A stretch of DNA of 20,848 nt from an uncultured Collinsella sp. (GTDB lineage: Bacteria; Actinomycetota; Coriobacteriia; Coriobacteriales; Coriobacteriaceae): NCBI GenBank assembly GCA_902465015.1, contig CABQLK010000035.1, positions 1 to 20,848 on the forward strand. The letters run 5' to 3'. A model generated the notes under the pieces. That model was not told the DNA's origin, made no database searches, and was given only the letters and a program-made list of their open reading frames with translations. Position 1 is the stretch's first letter. Every line of letters begins with the position of its first letter. Positions 14,003-20,848 of this stretch are shown piece by piece. A program made the position numbers and the translations under genes.

Positions 14003-14869
14003 TTAATTGACAATATGCGAGCTCATATAGTCGATAAAGCGCCTCGTGGCGATGGGCATGGTGTCCCAGCTGCGCCAGGCTGCCACCACGTCGCGCGAAG
14101 GAGCGTGCACGATGGGCCGCACGCGAATATCGGCCCGCATGCCCTCAACGGTACGGCGATAGAGCATACTCACGCCTAGGCCCTCCTCCACCATCGCCAT
14201 GATGGTGTAGTCGTCGGTTACCTCGCTCGTCACGTGTGGCGACAGTCCATGCGCCGCGAATGCATCGAGCACCAGACTCTGTTCGCCCTCATCCAGCAGC
14301 ACAAACGGCTCGGACGCCAGATCGGCGAGCGTCACCTTTTCCTTTGCCGTCAGCGGATGCGCGGCCGGCAGCAATGCCACCAACTCGTCGTGATAGACCA
14401 CGCGCTTCTCGAGCCCAGCGGTAAATCCGCGCGCCGTAAAGCAAAAATCAACCACGCCATCGTGCACCCACTGGGCGTTGCGCGTGTAATCGCCCTGCTT
14501 GAGGGTAAAGTGCACGCCCGGGTGCAGCGCTCCAAAGTCGCGGATCACACGCGGCAGCACGGTACGACTCACGTTGGTAAACGTCGCGATGCGAATATCA
14601 GTCGACGAAAGCCCCAGCAGCTCCTGGCGCTTGCCCTCGAGCTCGGCCTCGGCGGTCACAATCTGGCGCAGGTACGGCAGATATTGTTTACCGTCGCGCG
14701 TAAGCGAAACGCCCTGCTTTCCGCGCTCGATAAGCGTGGTGCCCAGCTCGCGCTCGAGCGCCTTGACGGCCTGACTCACCGCACTTTGCGTATAGCCCAG
14801 CTCATCGGCCGCGCCCTTAAGACTGCCGCGATCGACCACCATACACACAATCTGATACCGCGATGCCAT
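14003..14869 (-). CDS. LysR-type transcriptional regulator
   Basis: This 288-residue protein has the LysR plan. The N-terminal winged helix (1-60) contains GSLKGAADELGYTQSAVSQAVKALERELG, followed by LIERGKQGVSLTRDGKQYL. A linker helix leads to the co-inducer domain (about 90-285), with VHFTLKQGDYTRNAQWVHDGVVDFCF and PFVLLDEGEQSLVLDAFAAHGL. The ATG at 14869 follows GGAGG closely. It is divergent from the EamA transporter gene at 15028, with 158 bases between, the usual arrangement for a LysR regulator controlling its neighbour and itself. The ligand is unknown, though probably related to what the transporter moves. Confidence 0.9.
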   Translation of the reverse strand: MASRYQIVCMVVDRGSLKGAADELGYTQSAVSQAVKALERELGTTLIERGKQGVSLTRDGKQYLPYLRQIVTAEAELEGKRQELLGLSSTDIRIATFTNVSRTVLPRVIRDFGALHPGVHFTLKQGDYTRNAQWVHDGVVDFCFTARGFTAGLEKRVVYHDELVALLPAAHPLTAKEKVTLADLASEPFVLLDEGEQSLVLDAFAAHGLSPHVTSEVTDDYTIMAMVEEGLGVSMLYRRTVEGMRADIRVRPIVHAPSRDVVAAWRSWDTMPIATRRFIDYMSSHIVN

Positions 14870-14974
14870 CGTGCCTCCACATCAATGCAGCCGTAAAACG
14901 TTTTGCCAGGGCTTTTTCTGTCAACATTAGCATTTCTTAATCATACTGAAGATACATTCGCTTTACTACATCCA

Positions 14975-14990
14975 ATTCTGGGAGCAGAAT
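14975..14990. promoter_or_regulatory. Putative LysR operator (ATTCT-N6-AGAAT)
   Basis: ATTCT at 14975-14979 and AGAAT at 14986-14990 form a dyad that contains a T-N11-A core, the LysR-box pattern. It lies in the divergent LysR/EamA intergenic region, 37 bases before the transporter ATG. No other dyad there is as good. Confidence 0.45.
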
Positions 14991-15027
14991 CCTTTTTGCG
15001 AAACCGTTCTGTAACAAAAGGAGTCCC

Positions 15028-15930
15028 ATGGATCGCAAAAAAGCAATCGCGCTCTCATTTTCCGTTCCCGTCGCATGGGGCTTTTCGTACCCCCTCATGA
15101 AAATCGGTATGGACAGCATGAACGCCACGAGTATCGTCGCGCTACGCTGCATCATCGCCTTTGTGGTCTGCCTGCTGCTCTTCCACAAGCACGCATTGCG
15201 CATCAACCGCGACCTTATGGTCCGTGCCGCCATCATCGGCGCCATTATGGCAACCGAGCTCACCTGCATGTGCCTGGGCTCCAGCCTCACCTCCGCCTCC
15301 ACCGCCGGCTTTTTGCAGAGCCTGACGGTCGTGATCGTGCCGTTTGCCAACGCCGCCCTGCTGCGTCGCGCCCCCGAGCGCAAAGTGCTCGTCGGCACCG
15401 CCATCGTCACCTGCGGCATGCTGCTGCTCTCGGGCGCCGACTTTACCAGCCTGAACCCGGGCGCGCTCATCATGCTGTTATCCGCCTTTGTCTACGCCGG
15501 ACACATCATTGTGGCGAAGCGCTTTGTCGAAGATGTCGACCCGCTGGCTCTGGGCGTTTGGCAGCTGGGCTTTGGCGGCCTGTTCTCGGGCATCGCGGCA
15601 TTCACCTTTGGCGGTTTCACGCTTCCCGGCACGCCGGGCGAGGTCGTAGTCGTCGTCGCGCTCGCACTCATCTGCTCTGCCTACGGCTTTATCACCCAAA
15701 CGCTCGTGCAGCCCCACGTGCCCGCCGAGACCACCGGCTTTGCCTTCTCGCTCGAGCCGGTCTGCTCCGCTGTCTTCTCGTTCTTCCTGGTCGGCGAGGT
15801 CCTGAGCCCCATCGCCTTCCTGGGTGCAGCTCTCATCCTCACCGGCGTCATGGCGGCAACCGTCGAGCTTCCGCGTCTCCGCGCACATGGACAGGCTCGC
15901 ATGGCAGGAGCGCCCGAGCACGTCTCGTAG
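15028..15930 (+). CDS. EamA/DMT family transporter
   Basis: This 300-residue membrane protein has ten predicted helices in two EamA repeats, the drug/metabolite transporter fold that usually exports amino acids or small metabolites. The first repeat opens AIALSFSVPVAWGFSYPLMKIG and includes CLGSSLTSASTAGFLQSL. The second begins near GALIMLLSAFVYAGHIIVAKRF and contains TTGFAFSLEPVCSAVFSFFLVGEVLSP, split here only by convention, which is the typical EamA repeat end (ETTGFAF ... EPVCSAVFSF). The ATG at 15028 has AAAAGGAG upstream. The divergent LysR gene is its probable regulator. Downstream, an imperfect hairpin (15958-15978) might end transcription before ung. Confidence 0.9.
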   Translation: MDRKKAIALSFSVPVAWGFSYPLMKIGMDSMNATSIVALRCIIAFVVCLLLFHKHALRINRDLMVRAAIIGAIMATELTCMCLGSSLTSASTAGFLQSLTVVIVPFANAALLRRAPERKVLVGTAIVTCGMLLLSGADFTSLNPGALIMLLSAFVYAGHIIVAKRFVEDVDPLALGVWQLGFGGLFSGIAAFTFGGFTLPGTPGEVVVVVALALICSAYGFITQTLVQPHVPAETTGFAFSLEPVCSAVFSFFLVGEVLSPIAFLGAALILTGVMAATVELPRLRAHGQARMAGAPEHVS

Positions 15931-16018
15931 ACCCCACCCTTCATACAGCCGCGGCATAAAGGCAACCGGTGCCCCTTTACAATAGATGCCAACAGAGCAT
16001 CTGCCATAAAGGAGCCCC

Positions 16019-16744
16019 ATGGACACCGTAACCCGCGACCGCAACATAGCAACTTGGTTGGGCGATGCGCCACAGCCGGTACGTGACACTACGAACCAGC
16101 TGCTCGAGCGCATCGCCCTTTTGCGTGCCGAGCAGACTATCTACCCGGCACAAGACGACATCCTCAATGCCCTCGCCTACACGCCGGCCGACCAGGTCAA
16201 AGTTGTCATCTTGGGTCAAGACCCCTATCACGGGCCCAACGAGGCCATGGGACTGTCGTTCTCGGTCCCCGCGACGCAAACCAAGCTGCCGCCGAGCCTG
16301 CGCAACATCTATAAGGAGCTCAAAGCCGATCTGGGCTGCCCCATTCCCGCCACGGGAGACCTAACCCCATGGGCACAACAGGGCGTTCTGCTCCTCAACA
16401 CCACGCTCACCGTGCGCGAGCATGCCGCCAACTCGCACGCCAAACTGGGCTGGAGCACGCTCACCGACTACGTTATCGAACGCTGCTGCCAGCTGCTCCA
16501 GCCGGTAGTCTTTTTGGCATGGGGCCGCTTTGCCCAGCAGATGGTCGAAGGCAAGCTCGTCGCAACTGGTGCGGGCAAGGCAACCGGCAAGTTCTGCCTG
16601 GCCTCCACGCACCCCTCGCCGCTTTCGGCCAACCGCGCCACGGCAGAACTCCCCGCCTTTATGGGGTCGCGTCCCTTCTCCGCTGCCAATCGGCTACTCG
16701 AACAGCACGGCTCGACCCCCGTCAACTGGACTTGCCTCGGCTAA
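16019..16744 (+). CDS. ung: Uracil-DNA glycosylase, family 1
   Basis: This 241-residue enzyme removes uracil from DNA as the first step of base excision repair. Family 1 motifs are intact: the water-activating GQDPYHG (66-72, catalytic D68), the uracil-stacking F81 in GLSFSVP, LLNTTLTV (125-132), and the minor-groove HPSPLS loop (198-203). The ATG at 16019 has AAAGGAG five bases upstream. A -10-like TACAAT lies at 15978-15983, followed by a short AGATGC/GCATCT dyad around the expected transcript start. Length is normal for the family (about 220-240). A terminator follows, shared with the convergent SDR gene. Confidence 0.95.
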   Translation: MDTVTRDRNIATWLGDAPQPVRDTTNQLLERIALLRAEQTIYPAQDDILNALAYTPADQVKVVILGQDPYHGPNEAMGLSFSVPATQTKLPPSLRNIYKELKADLGCPIPATGDLTPWAQQGVLLLNTTLTVREHAANSHAKLGWSTLTDYVIERCCQLLQPVVFLAWGRFAQQMVEGKLVATGAGKATGKFCLASTHPSPLSANRATAELPAFMGSRPFSAANRLLEQHGSTPVNWTCLG

Positions 16745-16763
16745 AAACCGATACATCAAAAAT

Positions 16764-16791
16764 AGCGCCCGACGGCTTCCCATCGGGCGCT
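16764..16791. terminator. Bidirectional intrinsic terminator
   Basis: A 9-bp stem, AGCGCCCGA with TCGGGCGCT, has a 10-base loop that can pair further with one mismatch. TTTT follows on the plus strand and ATTTTTG on the minus strand. It ends ung and the SDR gene, whose stop is only five bases away. Confidence 0.85.
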
Positions 16792-16795
16792 TTTC

Positions 16796-17476
16796 CTATT
16801 CGGGCCAAATAAATTGTGTGCGGCCGGCCTCGCCGCCATCGATCAGCAGGCTCTGCCCGGTCATAAACCGGTTGGTCACGCCCACAAAGTAGATCCACTC
16901 GGCAATCTCTTGGGCAGTGGCCCAGCGCCTAAGCGGCGTGAGCTCCATAATCTGGTTCCACAGATGTTCGTCTTCCATCACGCAACGGTTGAGCGGCGTG
17001 ATAACGCCACCCGGGTCCACACTGTTGGCGATGGCCTGCGGCGCCAGACGGTTTGCAAGGTTCTTGGTGTAGGCGATAACGCCGCCCTTGCTGGCGGCAT
17101 AGGCGGGAAACTCCGATCCCGTATGCCCACTCGCCGACCCCACATTGACCACGGATTTGATAGCCGGCGCCGGCTTGGCGGCAAGCCCCTCCCCCACAAA
17201 GGCATAGCGCTCGGTCACGTTGATGGTGCCACACAGGTTGGCGGCGATGTCGTCGGCCGAATCCTGCGTACCGGCAACGTTCACGATCACCTGGGGTTCA
17301 AGGTCGCCTGGAAACGAGCCCGGCTCGCGGACATCAACGATCAGATGGCGGTAGCGCTCGTCTTCGATCGCCGCCGACAGCAAATCAAAGCCTACGACCT
17401 CGTGACCCTCGTCCAAAAATCGCTGCACGCACGCGGCTCCGATACCGCCCGAAGCGCCCGTGATCAAAACCCGCAT
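16796..17476 (-). CDS. SDR family NAD(P)-dependent oxidoreductase
   Basis: This 226-residue Rossmann-fold enzyme is a classical short-chain dehydrogenase/reductase. It has the dinucleotide motif TGASGGIG (6-13), NVAG (66-69), and the catalytic S-Y-K set with Y126 and K130 in YAASK and a serine in NVGSASG. An aspartate at the end of strand 2 (GFD, residue 31) favours NAD over NADP. The C-terminus ends with the common TGQSLLIDGGEAGRTQF pattern. The ATG at 17476 lies nine bases after the VUT transporter stop; the ribosome binding site TAAGGAG contains that stop codon, so the two genes are probably co-transcribed and translationally coupled. Substrate is unknown. It is similar to 3-alpha-hydroxysteroid dehydrogenase-like SDRs only in general layout. 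Confidence 0.85.
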   Translation of the reverse strand: MRVLITGASGGIGAACVQRFLDEGHEVVGFDLLSAAIEDERYRHLIVDVREPGSFPGDLEPQVIVNVAGTQDSADDIAANLCGTINVTERYAFVGEGLAAKPAPAIKSVVNVGSASGHTGSEFPAYAASKGGVIAYTKNLANRLAPQAIANSVDPGGVITPLNRCVMEDEHLWNQIMELTPLRRWATAQEIAEWIYFVGVTNRFMTGQSLLIDGGEAGRTQFIWPE

Positions 17477-17485
17477 ACTTGCTCC

Positions 17486-18208
17486 TTAGGCGGTTGCGTG
17501 GCGCTCAAGGTACTCGGAGCCCACGTTCTCGCGCTCCCAGCCGCGCACGACCTTGTAGCCCACGGGGCTCAGGAAGACCTCGCACAGCAGCTCGGCAACA
17601 GCGCCGGTCAGCGAGCACATAAGGACCTGCACCCAGGTCCAGCCAAAGAACGTGTGGCTTACCACAATGGCAAAGACCAGGTTGTCGATAAACTGGCCAA
17701 CGCCCGTGGACACATAGGAGCGGAAGGCAAAGCTCGCGAAGTTGTTCTTCTTGAGCATACGGCCGAGCGACTGGTTGAGCGTGGAGTTAACCACGGCAGA
17801 AACGAGCATTGCCAGCGAAGAGCCCAGCACCACGTACCAGGTGCCGCCGATGGTGGCGTTAAGGGCAGTGTTGACCTCGATCATGCCCGTGTCGTAGTAG
17901 GCGCCCCACATGCCGGGCGTGAGCGAGCATGCCCAAAAGCACAGGCTCACGGCCAGGTTGACCAGCAGCGCGAGGATAGAGATTTTGATGGATGCCTTGG
18001 CGCCAAAGCGCTTGCAGATCATGTCCTGGCACAAAAACGAAACCCAGCTCACCACAAAGCCGCAATCGAGTGCCAGATACGGCAGGCTGATAAGCTCTTT
18101 GTTGGCCAGCAGGTTCATCATGATGACACTCACGAAAAACAGCGAAACCGTTGCCGCGGGAATGCTCCGCAACAGGACCTTGTAGTCCTCCATGACCTTC
18201 TTGATCAT
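17486..18208 (-). CDS. VUT family transporter, probable queuosine precursor uptake (YhhQ type)
   Basis: This 240-residue membrane protein of the VUT/YhhQ family has about six helices. Recognisable segments are MNLLANKELISLPYLALDCGFVVSWVSFLCQDMICKRF (described in two parts: MNLLANKE and FLCQDMICKRFG), then GTWYVVLGSSLAMLVSAVVN and FIDNLVFAIVVSHTFFGW. In E. coli YhhQ imports the queuosine precursors preQ0 and preQ1 for tRNA modification; preQ1 or related uptake is therefore the best guess here. The ATG at 18208 has AAAGGAG upstream, directly after a candidate preQ1-type pseudoknot leader. It heads a two-gene unit with the SDR gene. Confidence 0.85.
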   Translation of the reverse strand: MIKKVMEDYKVLLRSIPAATVSLFFVSVIMMNLLANKELISLPYLALDCGFVVSWVSFLCQDMICKRFGAKASIKISILALLVNLAVSLCFWACSLTPGMWGAYYDTGMIEVNTALNATIGGTWYVVLGSSLAMLVSAVVNSTLNQSLGRMLKKNNFASFAFRSYVSTGVGQFIDNLVFAIVVSHTFFGWTWVQVLMCSLTGAVAELLCEVFLSPVGYKVVRGWERENVGSEYLERHATA

Positions 18209-18215
18209 TATGTAC

Positions 18216-18263
18216 TCCTTTGGTTTTAGGTTTAACGAGCAGGATATCGGACCCGAACTGCTC
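18216..18263 (-). promoter_or_regulatory. Candidate preQ1-I-like riboswitch in the VUT transporter leader
   Basis: On the minus strand the leader shows stem P1 GAGCAG/CTGCTC (18263-18258 with 18242-18237) closing a 15-base loop that begins TTC. Then comes an A-rich tail GTTAAACCTAAAACC running straight into AAAGGAG. Loop bases GGGT (18254-18251) can pair with ACCT in the tail (18231-18228), giving a compact H-type pseudoknot next to the ribosome binding site. That is the plan of preQ1-I riboswitches, and the downstream gene is a queuosine precursor transporter. The tail is less A-rich than the consensus, and a competing CGG/CCG pairing in the loop exists, so this is a candidate. Confidence 0.5.
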
Positions 18264-18293
18264 GGACGCCCCGGTCTTGAGACGACGGTGGGT

Positions 18294-18322
18294 ATAATAG
18301 CCGCTCACACGGCATAAGGCAA
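18294..18322 (-). promoter_or_regulatory. Promoter of the VUT transporter/SDR unit
   Basis: On the minus strand, TTGCCT (18322-18317) and TATTAT (18299-18294) are separated by 17 bases. Transcription would start near 18287, giving an 80-base leader that holds the pseudoknot candidate. Confidence 0.6.
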
Positions 18323-18327
18323 GCAAA

Positions 18328-18359
18328 CGGCGCGGCAGCCCCGCAGGACCACCGCGCCG
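18328..18359 (-). terminator. Terminator of prfC
   Basis: An 8-bp CGGCGCGG/CCGCGCCG stem with a 16-base loop lies just after the prfC stop on the minus strand. It is followed by TTTGCTT, an interrupted T-run. The -35 box of the VUT promoter begins immediately beyond. Confidence 0.6.
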
Positions 18360-18364
18360 ATACG

Positions 18365-19978
<1,614 letters not shown>

Positions 19979-20121
19979 GCGGATCCTTTCTTGCATTGAG
20001 TGCATTACGTCGTTGTAACCGCACTATTGTAGCCGCGAAATCTCGCTCTAGGGCGCCTATCAGGACAAATTCATCAGTCAGAACATGAACGGCTAGTTAT
20101 CGAAAGTATTCTGCAGCAGAC

Positions 20122-20420
20122 TGTCTCAATCTGTAACAGCATGCGACTCAAAACGGACCCAGATGTTACAGATTGAGACAAACGAACTTGTCCGCCGGCA
20201 CAATCTCAATCTGTAACACCTGACCGCCCAAATTGGGTCTAGCTGTTACAAATCGAGATAAACGGAAAGGCAGGCAGCCAATGTCTCGTTCTGTAACATC
20301 TAGCCGCGCAAATCGACTCTTACTGTTACAGATTGAGACAAATAGGCAGGCGGGAAAATAACATCTCAATCTGTAACAGCTGGCGACCAAAAACGGACTC
20401 AGGTGTTACAGATTGAGATT
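20122..20420. repeat. Array of four long hairpin units in exact 80-bp register (REPIN-like)
   Basis: Four units each consist of a 17-base arm TGTCTCAATCTGTAACA or variant, a 25-base loop, and the complementary arm TGTTACAGATTGAGACA or variant. Left arms begin at 20122, 20202, 20282 and 20362; right arms at 20164, 20244, 20324 and 20404. Spacers are 21 bases and begin with AA. Unit 1 pairs perfectly over 17, unit 4 over 16; units 2 and 3 each have two mismatches in the core. Loops vary but share a CAAA...GACTC-like pattern. The region lies between the divergent prfC and GntR genes, has no coding capacity and is AT-richer than its surroundings. The form fits tandem REPINs, non-autonomous palindromes usually moved by RAYT transposases; none is encoded here. 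The remaining 116 bases from 20006 to 20121 hold only the probable prfC promoter. Confidence 0.9.
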
Positions 20421-20466
20421 GTTTTGGAGCAAGCGCGGTGCCGATGGGCTATTCCACATTTAGCTC

Positions 20467-20517
20467 TTGCATAACTGTGCATAGTGTATATATACTGTGC
20501 TTACCGGTTATATACAC
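20467..20517 (+). promoter_or_regulatory. GntR gene promoter with YtrA-type operator
   Basis: TTGCAT (20467-20472) and TATACT (20491-20496) with an 18-base spacer form a promoter. A perfect 9-bp inverted repeat, GTGTATATA (20484-20492) and TATATACAC (20509-20517), overlaps the -10 box and expected start point. GTGTA/TACAC arms are the usual operator of YtrA-subfamily GntR repressors, so negative autoregulation is likely. Confidence 0.7.
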
Positions 20518-20544
20518 GTGTAGCCCACCAGCTAAGTAGCCGCT

Positions 20545-20796
20545 GTGGACATCATCCTATCCAATTCAAGCGACAAGCCCATCTACGAGCAGATATCCTC
20601 GCAGGTCAAAGCTCAGATCCTTTCGGGCACGCTCGCTGCGGGAGCCAAACTCCCCAGCATCCGTGCACTCGCGAGCGACCTGGGTGTGAGCGTCATCACC
20701 ACCAAGCGCGCCTACGCCGACCTAGAGCAACTCGGGTTTATCTGCACCGTGCAGGGCAAGGGCTGCTTTGTCGCCGAGGGCAACCAAGAACTCTAA
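20545..20796 (+). CDS. YtrA-subfamily GntR regulator, short (83 aa)
   Basis: The product is an intact GntR winged helix: KPIYEQISSQVKAQILSG, then AAGAKLPSIRALASDLGVSV, the recognition helix region ITTKRAYADLEQLGFI and the wing VQGKGCFVAEGNQEL. It then stops at TAA. YtrA-type regulators normally run on for 35-50 residues as dimerisation helices, usually ending at about 120 residues, so this one lacks most or all of that part. Neither of the other frames downstream looks like the missing helices, so a simple single-base frameshift is not evident. The start is GTG at 20545 with a poor ribosome binding site. The promoter and dyad operator upstream are well formed. In this subfamily the regulator commonly controls a following ABC transporter operon, which would lie beyond the window. 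Confidence 0.75.
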   Translation: MDIILSNSSDKPIYEQISSQVKAQILSGTLAAGAKLPSIRALASDLGVSVITTKRAYADLEQLGFICTVQGKGCFVAEGNQEL

Positions 20797-20848
20797 TATG
20801 AGAAAGCCATTGTCAATAGGCGTGTTTGTTCGAGCCCGGTTTTAAACC

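Noticed and set aside
15958..15978. Terminator between the EamA gene and ung
   Set aside because: The hairpin (AAAGGCA with TGCC and CTTT) is imperfect, has no T-tract and overlaps the putative ung -10 box, so it was not listed as a separate feature.
16814..18229. Plus-strand open frame of 471 codons
   Set aside because: It is antisense to two well-supported genes (SDR and VUT transporter) and has no domain signature.
20122..20420. CRISPR-like array
   Set aside because: Repeats are inverted pairs with variable loops, not direct repeats separated by unique spacers of constant length, and no cas genes are present.
20790..20848. Simple frameshift restoring the GntR C-terminus
   Set aside because: I read the two alternative frames after 20796; one gives only 15 codons from ATG 20798 to a stop and neither resembles the amphipathic dimerisation helices.

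Overview
This window looks like chromosomal DNA from a high-GC, gut-associated Actinomycetota of the Coriobacteriia, most likely Collinsella. That is inferred from overall gene content, codon and GC character, strong AGGAG ribosome binding sites and the style of the repeats. No rRNA or other marker gene is present to prove it. I see about 18 convincing complete protein genes, a partial lipoprotein gene at the left edge and a short, possibly truncated GntR regulator at the right edge. No tRNA, rRNA, CRISPR array or complete insertion sequence is visible.

Layout. 1-1050: a visibly more AT-rich accessory patch with a partial lipoprotein gene and a small serine recombinase, both on the minus strand. 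1284-6694: an Orc1/Cdc6-like AAA ATPase (plus), then on the minus strand a UvrA-like protein without the UvrB-binding domain, a RimJ/RimL-type acetyltransferase and a second ATPase paralogous to the first. 6788-9537: a TetM/EF-G-like ribosomal GTPase and a second acetyltransferase, separated by a hairpin-rich stretch that may encode a small RNA. 9612-12414: a 98-aa protein with a CxxC-x2-CGGWH end, rsmJ, a 47-aa membrane peptide, a four-helix membrane protein and rlmA. 12593-15930: a MATE exporter, then a divergent LysR regulator and EamA transporter. 16019-19978: ung, an SDR oxidoreductase, a VUT-family (queuosine precursor) transporter and prfC. 20006-20848: a striking repeat array, then a YtrA-type GntR gene with its own operator.

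How the genes fit together. Much of the window is translation and nucleic-acid housekeeping: rsmJ and rlmA modify rRNA, RF3 and the EF-G-like GTPase act on the ribosome, ung and the UvrA homologue act on DNA. The VUT transporter probably feeds tRNA queuosine synthesis, and its leader can fold as a small H-type pseudoknot next to the ribosome binding site, consistent with a preQ1-I-like riboswitch. The two AAA ATPases sit behind repeated, palindromic promoter elements that suggest autoregulation.

The least explained content is the repeat DNA. Between prfC and the GntR gene are four long hairpins in exact 80-bp register, with compensating arm changes. A different palindrome built on GTGACAAAGGG occurs three times, plus one decayed copy, and each time it begins on the stop codon of a minus-strand gene. 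A third, perfect 21-bp-arm palindrome lies between rlmA and the MATE gene. They resemble REP/REPIN elements mobilised by RAYT transposases, but no such transposase is encoded here.
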